Source: Ancrocorticia sp.
GTDB lineage: Bacteria > Actinomycetota > Actinomycetes > Actinomycetales > Actinomycetaceae
Assembly (NCBI GenBank): GCA_022648165.1
Contig: JALCLX010000007.1
Span: forward strand, 62,001-126,000
DNA length: 64,000 nt
Direction of reading: 5' to 3'
Shown here: piece after piece, positions 8,349 through 18,264 of the stretch
Layout: the number at the start of each line of letters is the position of its first letter
How positions within the stretch are numbered: position 1 is the first letter of the stretch
The notes under the pieces: model-generated
What the model was told of the DNA's origin: nothing
The model's database searches: none
What the model saw: the letters and a program-made list of their open reading frames with translations, nothing else
Made by a program: the position numbers and the translations under genes

Positions 8349-11189
8349 TTAGCTCCGCGGTTTCTCCTGCATTTCGAAGGTCTCGATAGTGTCGCCCTCA
8401 CGGATATCCTTGTAGCCCAATGTGATGCCGCACTCGTATCCTTCGCGGACTTCATTCACGTCGTCTTTTTCGTGTCGCAACGAGACTATTTCGAGCTCGC
8501 CTGCGACGACGACACCGTCGCGCACCAAACGCGCCTTGGAGCCACGCTTGATGGTCCCGGAACGCACAATCGAACCAGCGATATTGCCAAACTTGCCGGA
8601 GTGGAACACTTGGCGGATCTCCGCTGTGCCCAGCTGAACCTCTTCGAAAACAGGCTTCAGCATGCCCTTGAGGGCGGCCTCCACATCTTCGATCGCCTTG
8701 TAGATCACCGAATAGAACTTCATTTCCACGCCCTCGCGCTCCGCGAGGTCCTGGACGCGTTCCGCAGGACGCACGTTGTAACCAATGATCACAGCGTTGT
8801 CTACGGTAGCGAGATTCACATCGTTCTGTGTGATCGCACCGACGCCGCGGTGGATAATCTGCAGCTGTACCTCGTCGCCAACTTCGATCTCAAGCAACGA
8901 TGATTCAAGTGCCTCCACCGAACCAGATGCGTCTCCCTTCAGGATCAGGTTCAGAGTTTGAACCGTCCCCTCCTTCAAGGCCTCGTTCAGATTCTCCAGC
9001 GAGATCCGCTTCCGGCGCTTGGCAAGTGTCGCCGCGCGTTGGGCTGCCTCACGCTTATCGGCAATCTGACGCGCCGTCCTGTCGTCGTCCGCCACGAGGA
9101 AGGCGTCACCCGCCGAAGGCACCGATGACATGCCCAAGATTTGAACCGGACGCGAAGGCCCCGCTTCCTCCACAGTCTCGCCGTCTTCGTCGAACATAGC
9201 CCGGACGCGGCCGTGGGCAGTACCTACGACCAGCGAATCACCGACGCGCAACGTGCCCTGCTGTACCAGAGCCGTAATCACGGCGCCGCGGCCCTGATCA
9301 AGTTTGGCCTCGATTGCCACACCACGGGCGGCCTTGTTGGGATTGGCCTTTGGCTCGACTTCGGCATCAGACACGTACAGAATGGCTTCCAGCAGATCGT
9401 TGATACCGATGCGTTTCTTCGCAGAGATGTCAACGAACATTGTGTCGCCGCCGTACTCCTCCGCCACGATTCCGTATTCCGTCAGTTGCTGACGCACTTT
9501 CGCCGGATTTGCACCAGCCACATCGATCTTGTTAACAGCAACGATGATCTTGACGCCTGCGGACTGCGCGTGGTTGATAGCCTCCACCGTTTGCGGCATG
9601 ACGCCGTCGTCGGCAGCAACCACCAGCACTGCGATGTCCGTAATATCGGCACCACGGGCGCGCATCTGAGTGAATGCCTCGTGGCCCGGGGTGTCGATGA
9701 AGGTGATAGCGCGATCCTCGCCTTCGTAGTTCAAATGCACCTGGTACGCACCAATATGCTGCGTAATACCGCCGTGCTCCGAATCGACGACGTGGGTGGA
9801 ACGAATCGCATCCAGGAGCTTGGTTTTGCCATGATCCACGTGGCCCATGATTGTGACCACCGGTGGGCGCGGCACCAGATTCTCCTCCGATTCGTCCGCC
9901 TCTTCCGCGTCCAAATCAATATCGAATTGCTCCAGGATTTCTCTGTCTTCGTCTTCCGGAGACAGGATCTGAATGTCATATCCCAGTTCCGCTCCGAGCA
10001 GCTTGAAAGTATCCTCATCAAGCGACTGATTCACGGTAGCCATCTCGCCCATGCGCAAGAGCACGGTGATCAAACCAGCAGGATTTGCACCGATGCGTTC
10101 CGCGAAATCTGCGAGCGATGCGCCTGCACGGATACGAACCACCGTGGTGCCGTCACCGTGTGGTACGTCCACTCCAGTGACCATCGGAGACGCTTGGGAT
10201 TCCCATTCTTCCCGCTTTGTGCGGCGCGATTTGCGGCCGCGCGAGGGACGCCCGCCCTGGCGCCCGAAAGCGCCCGCGGTAGAACCACCACGGGACTTCC
10301 CTCCAGAACGAGTAAAGCCAGAGCCGCCGCGGCCTGGCCCACCCGAGTTCTGGCTACCTCGTGCCGGTCCACGTCCCCGACGCGGGGCAGCAGGGGCCGC
10401 ATCCTCGATGCGATGCGGCATCATGCCTGGATTCGGGCGCGGCGCACCGCCGGAGCGGGGCCGACCCTTGTTCCCACCACCGGCTGGCCGTGGCGCATGA
10501 GGTTTCGCGCCGCCACCTGGGCGTGGCATACCTTGCGACGAAGCAAACGGGTTATTCCCTGGGCGCGGCGCATGAGGTTTCGCGCCGCCACCTGGGCGTG
10601 GCATACCTTGCGACGAAGCAAACGGATTGTTCCCTGGGCGCGGGCCCCCTGCCGAACGCGGATTTGGCGCGGACTTTTGGTGCCGTGATCCGTTGCGAGA
10701 TCCGTGATGATCGTGCCGCACTTGCTGCGGAGTAGGTACAACGGGATGAGGAACCGGATGTGCCGCAGGTTTTGCGATGGCACTGGGAGACACCGTCTTC
10801 GCAGTACCCGCCGATTCGTCTCGCGACAGCGCCGAATGGGCCTGGCCCTCGCGGGGTGCAGCCGGTGCACTCTGATGGCTGTGAGCCTCTGCCTTCGCCA
10901 CGCTCTTCGGCGTCACATGAGGTGCTGCCGGCTTGCTCGGCTTATCCTTAGCCTGATGCGCCTTCGCTGTGCGTTCCCCTGCACGATCGGTACGGCGTCC
11001 CTTCGGCGCCGTATGCTGCGTGATCTCAGGATGGGATTCAATGTATTGGTGCGCCTTGCGCACAACTGGCGCCTCGATGGTTGACGAGGCGGATTTGACG
11101 AACTCACCTGATTCTTTGAGGATCTCGAGCAGTTTTTTGCTCGTGATGCCCAGTTCTTTGGCAAGTTCATGAACGCGGACTTTGGCCAC
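8349..11189 (-). CDS. infB: translation initiation factor IF-2
   Basis: The GTPase that places fMet-tRNA on the 30S subunit. Order in the 946 residues: IF2 N-terminal helical domain at 1-50, a long Pro/Gly/Ala/Arg-rich linker to about 330, then the G domain with GHVDHGKT (449-456), DTPGH (499-503) and NKID (553-556), followed by the EF-Tu-like and C-terminal fMet-tRNA-binding domains. Long disordered linkers are usual in actinobacterial IF-2. Within it a 25-residue unit is duplicated in tandem (see the repeat entry). The start is GTG behind AAAGGAG. Confidence 0.97.
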   Translation of the reverse strand: MAKVRVHELAKELGITSKKLLEILKESGEFVKSASSTIEAPVVRKAHQYIESHPEITQHTAPKGRRTDRAGERTAKAHQAKDKPSKPAAPHVTPKSVAKAEAHSHQSAPAAPREGQAHSALSRDESAGTAKTVSPSAIAKPAAHPVPHPVVPTPQQVRHDHHGSRNGSRHQKSAPNPRSAGGPRPGNNPFASSQGMPRPGGGAKPHAPRPGNNPFASSQGMPRPGGGAKPHAPRPAGGGNKGRPRSGGAPRPNPGMMPHRIEDAAPAAPRRGRGPARGSQNSGGPGRGGSGFTRSGGKSRGGSTAGAFGRQGGRPSRGRKSRRTKREEWESQASPMVTGVDVPHGDGTTVVRIRAGASLADFAERIGANPAGLITVLLRMGEMATVNQSLDEDTFKLLGAELGYDIQILSPEDEDREILEQFDIDLDAEEADESEENLVPRPPVVTIMGHVDHGKTKLLDAIRSTHVVDSEHGGITQHIGAYQVHLNYEGEDRAITFIDTPGHEAFTQMRARGADITDIAVLVVAADDGVMPQTVEAINHAQSAGVKIIVAVNKIDVAGANPAKVRQQLTEYGIVAEEYGGDTMFVDISAKKRIGINDLLEAILYVSDAEVEPKANPNKAARGVAIEAKLDQGRGAVITALVQQGTLRVGDSLVVGTAHGRVRAMFDEDGETVEEAGPSRPVQILGMSSVPSAGDAFLVADDDRTARQIADKREAAQRAATLAKRRKRISLENLNEALKEGTVQTLNLILKGDASGSVEALESSLLEIEVGDEVQLQIIHRGVGAITQNDVNLATVDNAVIIGYNVRPAERVQDLAEREGVEMKFYSVIYKAIEDVEAALKGMLKPVFEEVQLGTAEIRQVFHSGKFGNIAGSIVRSGTIKRGSKARLVRDGVVVAGELEIVSLRHEKDDVNEVREGYECGITLGYKDIREGDTIETFEMQEKPRS
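10492..10641 (-). repeat. 75-bp tandem duplication inside infB
   Basis: Two head-to-tail copies, 10492-10566 and 10567-10641, differ at only two positions. Each encodes 25 residues containing [21 protein letters not shown]. The unit length is a multiple of three, so the reading frame is kept and only the length of the IF-2 linker changes. The near-identity points to a recent duplication. Confidence 0.95.
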
Positions 11190-11284
11190 AATTCTCCTTT
11201 GTAGGGGGCCAGCGCCACGCGCAGACCCTTATCTTTGGCAGCTCATCGCTGGGTACTCATCGGGTGCCCATAGGGTCTCAACCC

Positions 11285-11569
11285 TTATCTCTCTTCAGCG
11301 CCTGATGCCGGATGGCACCAGACTGGGTCCAATTTCAGCCGTTGCGCGGACTCCGGATCTGCGTTCCGTACTCGCAGAGCGCGGGAAAACGCATGGGTTC
11401 GCAACGCGCGGCTGAGGCAAGCGGGGTCGGTATGAACCCACGCTCCCCTCCCTGGAAGGCCGCGCTGCCGATCGAGCTTAAAGGCTCCCTCAACAGCAAC
11501 AACCCGCACAAGGTTGCTTTTTGTATCACGGAGGCGACATCCCACACAGGTGCGTGGATTGTGCGTCAC
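11285..11569 (-). CDS. ylxR: YlxR family RNA-binding protein (DUF448)
   Basis: A small basic protein of the YlxR family, found between nusA and infB in most Gram-positive bacteria. The family core PRTCVGCRLRDTK is near the N-terminus, followed by a GRGAWVHTDPACL motif. Binding to RNA, and in Bacillus to RNase P, has been described for relatives; its exact role here is unknown. The frame is open to 11629, but GTG at 11569 is preceded by GGAGGAA at 5 nt, so I prefer it (94 residues). The gap to nusA contains a TAAGAT hexamer on the minus strand at 11647-11642, a possible internal -10 element without a convincing -35. Confidence 0.9.
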   Translation of the reverse strand: MTHNPRTCVGCRLRDTKSNLVRVVAVEGAFKLDRQRGLPGRGAWVHTDPACLSRALRTHAFSRALRVRNADPESAQRLKLDPVWCHPASGAEER

Positions 11570-11724
11570 AATTTCCTCCATGAATCCAGTGTGTCTGGAA
11601 CGCACGGCGCATGGGCGCCGCGTATCCACACAACCTCCGCCATCTTAGCGTGTTTGCCGCTCAAGCTCACCCGTTGGAGCGCTACATCACCACGTGAGAC
11701 TGAACACCGCTCCCGGAGATACGA

Positions 11725-12711
11725 TCAGTTATCGGCTTCCGATTCCTTGCGAATATCAATCGACCACCCAGTCAGCTTTGCCGCCAAACGAACATTCTGT
11801 GCCTCCTTGCCGATCGCAAGAGATGCCTGATTGTCCGGCACGATGGCCCGCGCCTGCCTCTGATCTTTGTTGAGGATGTCAACGCGCACTACTTTGGCGG
11901 GTGAAAGCGCCGCCGCGATAAACACCGCAGGATCGTCGTCGTAATCCACGATATCGATCTTTTCGCCATTGAGCTCGGTGGTCACAGCGCGGACGCGCTG
12001 CCCGTTATGGCCAATACATGCGCCCTTCGCGTTGATGGCAGGATCCGAGCACCATACGGCGACCTTTGTACGATGGCCTGCTTCGCGGGCAAGAGCCACG
12101 ATCTCCACAGTGCCATCCGCAATCTCGGGGACCTCAAGTTCGAATAATTTCCGGACAAAATCGGGATGGGTGCGGCTGAGGCGTACTGAAGCCCCACGCG
12201 GCCCTACCGACACCTCGAGTACCAGCACCCGAATGTGATCGCCGTGCTGGAAATGCTCAGTAGGAACCTGTTCTTCTGCGCGTAGGATCGCTTCGTGTTC
12301 GCCCACATCGACAAGAAGATCACGCGATTCCGGATTCTTGCCTGTGGCCTGCTGCACCACGCCGTTGACGATCTGGCCCTGCTTGCCCTTAAATGAACCG
12401 AGAATCCTGTCACTTTCCGCATCGCGCAACCGTTGCGCGATGATGGACTTCGCCGTGGCGGTTGCGATTCGTCCGAAATCTCCTGGCGTGTCGTCGAATT
12501 CGCCGATGACGTTCCCCTCTTCGTCCACTTCAGGGGCGTAGACCGTGACCTTCCCGGTTGTTCGATCCATCTCGACTCGAGCGCCACGGACAGCGCCCGG
12601 AACCCGCTGGTAAGCATAAAGAAGTGCGTCCTCGATCGCCTTCACCAACACGTCAACGCTGATCCCCAGCTCGGCTTCGACAATGCGGAGCTCGTTCATC
12701 TGAATGTCCAT
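11725..12711 (-). CDS. nusA: transcription termination/antitermination factor NusA
   Basis: Binds RNA polymerase and nascent RNA to modulate pausing, termination and rRNA antitermination. The 328-residue protein has the RNAP-binding N-terminal domain, an S1 domain in the middle, and two KH domains marked by CIGHNGQRVRAV and the C-terminal QASLAIGKEAQNVRLAAKL. The length is that of actinobacterial NusA, which lacks the acidic repeats of enterobacteria. The ATG is preceded by GAGGAGT. It begins 9 bp after the rimP stop codon. Confidence 0.96.
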   Translation of the reverse strand: MDIQMNELRIVEAELGISVDVLVKAIEDALLYAYQRVPGAVRGARVEMDRTTGKVTVYAPEVDEEGNVIGEFDDTPGDFGRIATATAKSIIAQRLRDAESDRILGSFKGKQGQIVNGVVQQATGKNPESRDLLVDVGEHEAILRAEEQVPTEHFQHGDHIRVLVLEVSVGPRGASVRLSRTHPDFVRKLFELEVPEIADGTVEIVALAREAGHRTKVAVWCSDPAINAKGACIGHNGQRVRAVTTELNGEKIDIVDYDDDPAVFIAAALSPAKVVRVDILNKDQRQARAIVPDNQASLAIGKEAQNVRLAAKLTGWSIDIRKESEADN

Positions 12712-12720
12712 GGCACTCCT

Positions 12721-13293
12721 CTATGCTTCGTCGAATTCGTTGGCCTTACTCAACTCCACTATCACGCGGGCACTCACGACGCGCGACATGTCGATGAGGC
12801 GTTCCTCTTCTACAGTACGCACAATGAGAGTAGCGCCTTTTACCTCCTTCAGGCGAGCGGTAAGCGCCTCACCATCTGAAAGACGCAAAGATAGCAGCCG
12901 CCCTTGGGCGCGTGAGAAATGCCGCGGTTCCGTGAGTGGGCGTTCCACACCCGGCGTGGAGACTTCCAACGTGTAGGAACCCTGAACAATATCCGCGTCG
13001 TCCAAAACATGGGAGATCGCACGGGATAGCTCCGTCAGCCGGTCCGAATCGACGCCGCCGGGACCCCACGGAAGATCGACGACGACTTTGACGCGCGTAC
13101 GTCCCCCCGTGCGTCCGACCTTCACCTGTTCCAGGTAGAGCCCCGCACTATCGACCAGCGGATTCACTTGCTCCTTGACGAGGTCTTCCACCGTACTGTT
13201 CGCACTTTTATCGCGCGGGCGGAAGTCCTTTGCTTTTGGCGAATTGTGCTTATCCGGTAGCCAGGCGGACTTATTACGCTTTGTATGTGCCAC
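12721..13293 (-). CDS. rimP: ribosome maturation factor RimP
   Basis: Required for 30S assembly. After a Lys-rich extension of about 35 residues, the RimP N-terminal domain carries VNPLVDSAGLYLEQVKV and RVKVVVDLPWG, and the SH3-like second domain carries EVSTPGVERPLTEPRHF. The GTG at 13293 has no Shine-Dalgarno, but a TAGGCT hexamer ends 6 nt upstream of it, so the transcript may be leaderless. It is the first gene of the rimP-nusA-ylxR-infB unit. A shorter start inside the extension cannot be excluded. Confidence 0.93.
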   Translation of the reverse strand: MAHTKRNKSAWLPDKHNSPKAKDFRPRDKSANSTVEDLVKEQVNPLVDSAGLYLEQVKVGRTGGRTRVKVVVDLPWGPGGVDSDRLTELSRAISHVLDDADIVQGSYTLEVSTPGVERPLTEPRHFSRAQGRLLSLRLSDGEALTARLKEVKGATLIVRTVEEERLIDMSRVVSARVIVELSKANEFDEA

Positions 13294-13299
13294 AAGAAC

Positions 13300-13305
13300 A
13301 GCCTA
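13300..13305 (-). promoter_or_regulatory. candidate -10 element for leaderless rimP transcript
   Basis: Minus-strand TAGGCT fits the actinobacterial TAnnnT -10 consensus. It is followed by 6 nt and then the rimP GTG, so transcription would begin at the start codon. A poor -35 (TTTTTC) lies 18 nt upstream. Confidence 0.4.
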
Positions 13306-13348
13306 CCCAAGGCTCAGCGTGACGAAAAACCATGGCAAGATAAGGATC

Positions 13349-14302
13349 ATGGCAAACGACACTGGCATCACATCTCCAGCTACGGGCTCGCAGGCTCCGG
13401 ATCACGCACTGCGATTTGCCGGTGCTGTCATACTTGCCATTGTGGTCTTTGCCGGTTTCCTCGTTGCACTGGGCGTTAGGCTTGACAATCAGGACCTCAC
13501 ACCCACCGAGGCAACCACGTCTGAGACGCAACGCCAGGAACTTGCTGTCACGGCAGCAAAGATTTCACACACGGCACAGGCCCTGGCCTCAGGGAAGTCC
13601 AGCGGCCTGTATTCTTCGATCGGACACGCTGCGGAACTCTACCTTGATGCTCTGGGTGGGGTGTGGATTCCATGGCCGTCTGGTGCACCTTCCGGTTACA
13701 CCAATCCGCCACTTGCCACGTCCGCGCCGAGCGACGCCACTGGCGTTGCGCTAGTGACTAGTCTCACGGACTTCTCTGCCGACGCACTCAGTGCGGCAGA
13801 CGACGCCACCGAAGACACGCGGCCTACATACATGGCTATTGCGCTCTCCGCTCGCCTGTACGCCCGTGATCTGGCAGAAGCATTGGGCACAGACGATCCC
13901 GGATGTCCGGCCGTGACTGCCACTGCTGCGGGTAGTGCACTCGGCGATTCCACAACCGTGGAGATCGCCGATACAGCCCGGCAATGGCTTGAGTTTGATG
14001 CCGCATCGCTACCCGTAGGGCAACGGCAAGCCCAACTCGATCGGATTGCATCACTCTCCGCGTTCGAGGATGCCGCGATTGCAGCAGGCGCCTCAGATTC
14101 GCGAAAAGCGAGTGCCCCTTTGCCGGATAATTCCGCACAGTCACTTACCACTCAGGCGCTCTCACTCTTCGCTGACCGCATCGCCTATGCCTCGGCGATC
14201 ACTGATTCGAAAGGGCGTGCGGCTCTTTTCGGGTACACCTGTTCGCTTTTTCTTTCGTCCCAGGAACGCGAATCGGTGTTGCCGCTGCTCACGGATAACT
14301 GA
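13349..14302 (+). CDS. single-pass membrane protein of unknown function between rimP and proS
   Basis: A 317-residue protein, divergent from rimP and convergent with proS. Residues 21-43 form one strongly hydrophobic segment and the rest is Ala/Ser/Thr-rich, probably outside the membrane and mostly helical. No catalytic motif is visible. In mycobacteria the same slot between rimP and proS holds two alanine-rich genes, one with a ferritin-like DUF4439 domain; position and composition suggest a relation, but I cannot confirm that domain here. The ATG at 13349 lies just after AAGGATC. The stop codon directly abuts the proS stop. Confidence 0.75.
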   Translation: MANDTGITSPATGSQAPDHALRFAGAVILAIVVFAGFLVALGVRLDNQDLTPTEATTSETQRQELAVTAAKISHTAQALASGKSSGLYSSIGHAAELYLDALGGVWIPWPSGAPSGYTNPPLATSAPSDATGVALVTSLTDFSADALSAADDATEDTRPTYMAIALSARLYARDLAEALGTDDPGCPAVTATAAGSALGDSTTVEIADTARQWLEFDAASLPVGQRQAQLDRIASLSAFEDAAIAAGASDSRKASAPLPDNSAQSLTTQALSLFADRIAYASAITDSKGRAALFGYTCSLFLSSQERESVLPLLTDN

Positions 14303-16090
14303 TCAGTTGTCAACCGTGCGAGATACTTCCGCGAGGGCATTATCCACCGGAACTTCTACGGACGTCCCCTCACGGCGATTCCGGATTTCAACAACGCCGC
14401 GCTTCAGCCCACGGCCGACAACAACCGCATATGGCACCCCAATAAGTTCAAAATCTGCGAATTTGACGCCGGCTGAGACCTTTCGCCTATCGTCAAGTAA
14501 AACGTCGATACCCGCTTCTTCCAATCCGGCAGCAAGCCGTTCCGCAGTATCGAATACGGCGTCGTCTTTTCCCGTCGTCAGAATCTGGACGGTTGCGGGA
14601 GCCACTGCGCGGGGCCATATGAGCCCGGCGTCGTCGTGATTGTGCTCTGCCAGGGCGGCAAGCAGGCGCGAAACTCCGATACCATACGAACCCATGGTGA
14701 CTACCGTCGCCTTGCCGTTGTTATCGAGGACGGTTAGCCCGAGCGCTTTCGCATACTTGCGCCCTAACTGGAATATGTGGCCAATCTCGATGCCACGCGA
14801 AATACTCAACGGGCCAGAGCCGTCAGGGGCTTCATCACCTGAGCGCACTTCCACTGCCTCGATGGTGCCATCCGCCTCGAAGTCACGGCCGTACACCAGA
14901 TGGAACACGTGCTGGTTCTTCTTATTCGCGCCGGTAATCCACGCCGATCCGCGAACCACGTGCGGGTCCAGAAGATAGCGTAGAGGCATGCGCTCCCCTT
15001 CAGGAAGATCCTTTCTGCGTGGCGATTGAGGCCCAATGACCTGCGGACCAATGTAGCCAGGAACAAGCTCGGGATACTCGGCAAGCTCTTCAGGTGTGGC
15101 CATTTCCACTTGAGCGGGGCTCAATGCTGCCTCAACCCGTTTCATGTCCACCTCGCGGTCCCCCGGTACACCAATAATCAGCAGTTCCCGTGTACCGTCC
15201 GGGTGCGTCGCGGTCACGACTACGTTCTTGAGGGTATCTGCCGCATTCCATGGCCGATCGTTCGCAGGTCGCACGCTGTTGAAAACGTCAACGAGCGAAT
15301 CGATGGTAGGCGCATCTGGCGTGTCCACCACTTCCGGAAGCGGAACGGCGCTGAAATCTACCGGTGCAGCAGGGAGAGTCGTCACTGCCTCCGTATTAGC
15401 CGCATATCCACCAGCGGATTGAACAAATGTGTCCTCGCCAATTGCACACGGGAAAAGGAACTCCTCCGAACGCGAACCGCCCATAGCTCCGGACACCGCC
15501 GAACAAATGACGTAGGGCAGACCCACGCGCCTAAAGATATTCTCGTAGGCACGCCGCATTGCCATATACGAACGGTCGAGTCCTTCGTCTGTCAGATCGA
15601 ACGAGTAGGCATCCTTCATGACGAACTCGCGGGCACGGATCACACCTGCTCGCGGGCGCGCCTCATCGCGATACTTGGTCTGGATCTGGTACAGCGTGAC
15701 AGGAAGATCCTTGTACGAGGAATACATGTCTTTCACCAGTAGCGTGAACACTTCCTCGTGCGTGGGTGCCAGCAAATAGTCCGCTTCCTTGCGGTCCTTC
15801 AAGCGGAACAGGTTCGGCCCATATTCTTCCCACCGTCCCGTCTTCTCATACGGTTCCCGTGGAAGTAGCGCGGGGAACAGCACCTCCTGAGCTCCCTCAG
15901 CATTCATCTCTTCGCGGACGATAGCCTCCAGCCGGCGCAACACCAATAAGCCAAGCGGAAGCCACGTGTAGATACCAGGTGCAGTTCGCCGAATGTAGCC
16001 CGCACGGACAAGCAGTTTGTGGCTATCGACTTCGGCGTCGCTGGGATCGTCACGGAGGGTTCGAACAAACAAGGTAGACATTCTAAGCAC
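14303..16090 (-). CDS. proS: prolyl-tRNA synthetase
   Basis: A 595-residue class II synthetase of bacterial type. Motif 2 is around [16 protein letters not shown] with VMKDAYSFD after it; the insertion (editing) domain runs roughly from 220 to 400 and contains TLKNVVV; motif 3 is [14 protein letters not shown], followed by the HGTP anticodon-binding domain. The longest start is GTG at 16090, with TATGCT ending 6 nt upstream, as expected for a leaderless message; an ATG three codons later lacks a Shine-Dalgarno too. It lies downstream of the GNAT gene on the same strand. Confidence 0.96.
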   Translation of the reverse strand: MLRMSTLFVRTLRDDPSDAEVDSHKLLVRAGYIRRTAPGIYTWLPLGLLVLRRLEAIVREEMNAEGAQEVLFPALLPREPYEKTGRWEEYGPNLFRLKDRKEADYLLAPTHEEVFTLLVKDMYSSYKDLPVTLYQIQTKYRDEARPRAGVIRAREFVMKDAYSFDLTDEGLDRSYMAMRRAYENIFRRVGLPYVICSAVSGAMGGSRSEEFLFPCAIGEDTFVQSAGGYAANTEAVTTLPAAPVDFSAVPLPEVVDTPDAPTIDSLVDVFNSVRPANDRPWNAADTLKNVVVTATHPDGTRELLIIGVPGDREVDMKRVEAALSPAQVEMATPEELAEYPELVPGYIGPQVIGPQSPRRKDLPEGERMPLRYLLDPHVVRGSAWITGANKKNQHVFHLVYGRDFEADGTIEAVEVRSGDEAPDGSGPLSISRGIEIGHIFQLGRKYAKALGLTVLDNNGKATVVTMGSYGIGVSRLLAALAEHNHDDAGLIWPRAVAPATVQILTTGKDDAVFDTAERLAAGLEEAGIDVLLDDRRKVSAGVKFADFELIGVPYAVVVGRGLKRGVVEIRNRREGTSVEVPVDNALAEVSRTVDN

Positions 16091-16096
16091 GGATCA

Positions 16097-16102
16097 AGCA
16101 TA
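16097..16102 (-). promoter_or_regulatory. candidate -10 element for leaderless proS transcript
   Basis: Minus-strand TATGCT matches TAnnnT and ends 6 nt before the GTG at 16090. No recognisable -35 is present. The spacing is the same as in front of rimP. Confidence 0.35.
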
Positions 16103-16153
16103 CAAGGCTCACGCGATACGTGCCGCCTGCCACCGGCGCCTCCAGCTGATCCC

Positions 16154-17008
16154 TTATGGAAGCAGAACGGTAGCCCATTCACCCACGACCCGGAAACCTA
16201 CCGTGGTGTAGAGCTGAACGGCTGCCACGTTGAAATCGTTGACGTACAACGAGACCGTGGGTGCATGCGTCGCAAGCACCTGCCGGACCACCGCCGCCAT
16301 CGCTGTCGTCGCCATGCCGCGTCCCCGCATATCGGGCGCCGTCCATACGCCTTGAATTTGCGCCACTCCACCAGCAAGAGCACCCACATCCGCTTTAAAA
16401 ACGACGCGCTCGCCACCGCCAGGCGCGGGACCGATCTTGACATACGTCATCCCGTTGCGAATCAAGCTATCTGCCCGGTGGCGATAGGACGCCCCGTAGA
16501 TCGTTGGGTCATAGCCAACTTCTTCGGTAAACATCGCTACAGAAGCTGGGAATACCAGATCGAGCTCGTCGCGGCGCGCCGGCCGTACAGCGGGATCCGG
16601 GGCGACAGGGCCAGGTTCTACCACCGTCATCGAAAACTGACGGCCCCGGACCTCGCGTTCGGGACCCCACGCACCTTGGACCCGTTCCCACAGCCCCAGC
16701 ACTTGATCCGCCGGTCCAACCAGCGAAGAACAACGCCGCGTCCTCGATAGCAGCGATTCAGCCAGCATATCTAAACCTGAATCGGAAAAACCCAGAGGGA
16801 TAACATTGCCTGAATCCCACGCAAAGGCACTCATATCGTCGGACCGTGGATCGAACAGGCCAAGCGCGTTCATTGCACCCAAACCGGCGTGGTCGACATT
16901 CGCGCGCGCCAAAACGGCGTTGACTGGATCCTGCTCCATGAACCGAATGATTCGTGGCTTGTCCACTCCGTACATGCGCCGGAGCGTTGGCTGTTTGCGC
17001 CACCGCAT
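16154..17008 (-). CDS. GNAT family N-acetyltransferase (DUF4081-GNAT type)
   Basis: A 284-residue protein with an N-terminal domain of the DUF4081 kind (PVNAVLARANVDHAGLG) and a C-terminal GNAT fold with the acetyl-CoA loop in VWTAPDMRGRGMATTAM and the late YVNDFNVAAVQLYTTVGF. The same two-domain protein stands next to ispG in mycobacteria (Rv2867c), so the neighbourhood is ancestral. The substrate is unknown. The start is uncertain: ATG at 17008 is 22 bp after the ispG stop codon, with only a weak Shine-Dalgarno. Confidence 0.88.
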   Translation of the reverse strand: MRWRKQPTLRRMYGVDKPRIIRFMEQDPVNAVLARANVDHAGLGAMNALGLFDPRSDDMSAFAWDSGNVIPLGFSDSGLDMLAESLLSRTRRCSSLVGPADQVLGLWERVQGAWGPEREVRGRQFSMTVVEPGPVAPDPAVRPARRDELDLVFPASVAMFTEEVGYDPTIYGASYRHRADSLIRNGMTYVKIGPAPGGGERVVFKADVGALAGGVAQIQGVWTAPDMRGRGMATTAMAAVVRQVLATHAPTVSLYVNDFNVAAVQLYTTVGFRVVGEWATVLLP

Positions 17009-17029
17009 TGCCGTCAGCTGATCTCGGTG

Positions 17030-18184
17030 TCAGTACGCGGTGACACTAATACCCGTATCAGACGTGCTCTCCATTTCCTCGGCCATCGAATTGGCGTAGC
17101 GCAACAGAGTTTCCACAATCTGATTCTCCGGGACGGTTTCCACAACCTTTCCGTGGACAAAAATCTTCCCCTTCCCGTTGCCGGAAGCGCACCCGAGATC
17201 TGCTTCTCGCGCCTCCCCTGGGCCGTTCACCACGCAACCCATGACGGCAACTCGCAACGGTGCAGTAACGTCCTTCAGCCCCTCTTCCACCTTCTCTGCG
17301 AGGCTCCAGACGTCAACTTGAGCACGGCCGCACGATGGGCAGGATACGATCTCCATTTTCTTCGGCCGCAAACCCATAAACTCCAGGAGCTTGGTTCCGA
17401 CCTTCACCTCTTCAACCGGAGGCGCAGAAAGTGAGACACGGATCGTATCGCCGATTCCTTCAGCGAGCAGCGCACCGAACGCGGCACAGGATTTGATTGT
17501 TCCTTGGAACGCCGGCCCCGCCTCCGTCACACCCAGATGCAGCGGCCAATCGCCGCGTTCAGATAGCATGCGGTACGCCTGAACCATAGTGACGACGTCG
17601 TGATGCTTCACCGAAATCTTGAAATCGTGAAAGCCGCACTCTTCAAACAGTGACGCCTCCCACACAGCTGATTCCACCAGTGCCTCGGCCGTAGCCGATC
17701 CGTATTTCTTCAGAATCCGGGGATCCAATGATCCCGCATTCACGCCGATGCGCAGACTCACCCCGTAGTCAGATGCAGCTTTGCAGATGTCCGCCACTTT
17801 GTTGTCGAATTGGCGGATATTGCCCGGGTTGACCCGCACACCGCCACAGCCCGCCTTAATCGCCTTAAATACATAGCTCGGCTGGAAATGGATATCAGCG
17901 ATGACCGGGATGCGCGACTGCCGCGCGATGATCGGCAGCGCGTCGGCGTCTTTCTCCGTAGGAACGGCCACACGGACGATATCGCATCCTGCAGCAGTCA
18001 ATTCAGCGATCTGTTGCAGCGTCGCCCCAATGTCGTGAGTCTTCGTGGTGGTCATGGACTGCACACTTATCGGTGCGTCTCCTCCCACGGCTACACTGCC
18101 CACGTGGATCTGGCGCGTTTTCTTTCGCGGCGCAAGCACAGCGGGTTGCGGGCGTAGTGATGGCATACCTAAGTCAATATTCAC
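17030..18184 (-). CDS. ispG: 4-hydroxy-3-methylbut-2-enyl diphosphate synthase
   Basis: The penultimate MEP-pathway enzyme, which converts MEcPP to HMBPP using a [4Fe-4S] cluster. Of the 384 residues, a TIM-barrel N-terminal part ([22 protein letters not shown]) precedes the cluster domain with C282-x-x-C285 in SCPSCGR and C317 in [10 protein letters not shown]; the Glu of NGPGE supplies the fourth ligand. It stands one gene from the membrane protease and two from dxr, so two MEP enzymes are linked here. Confidence 0.97.
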   Translation of the reverse strand: MNIDLGMPSLRPQPAVLAPRKKTRQIHVGSVAVGGDAPISVQSMTTTKTHDIGATLQQIAELTAAGCDIVRVAVPTEKDADALPIIARQSRIPVIADIHFQPSYVFKAIKAGCGGVRVNPGNIRQFDNKVADICKAASDYGVSLRIGVNAGSLDPRILKKYGSATAEALVESAVWEASLFEECGFHDFKISVKHHDVVTMVQAYRMLSERGDWPLHLGVTEAGPAFQGTIKSCAAFGALLAEGIGDTIRVSLSAPPVEEVKVGTKLLEFMGLRPKKMEIVSCPSCGRAQVDVWSLAEKVEEGLKDVTAPLRVAVMGCVVNGPGEAREADLGCASGNGKGKIFVHGKVVETVPENQIVETLLRYANSMAEEMESTSDTGISVTAY

Positions 18185-18264
18185 GCGTTCCAGTATGGCA
18201 CTACTGAACCCCGACGTGCAGCAAAAGTAGGCCGCTTCGCATCACGCGCGCAAACTCCGCCATC

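Noticed and set aside
10492..10641. Possible CRISPR-like repeat
   Set aside because: Two adjoining coding copies without spacers; it is an in-frame duplication in infB.
9141..10688. 515-residue plus-strand open frame
   Set aside because: Antisense to infB; no recognisable domain, and the IF-2 frame is certain.
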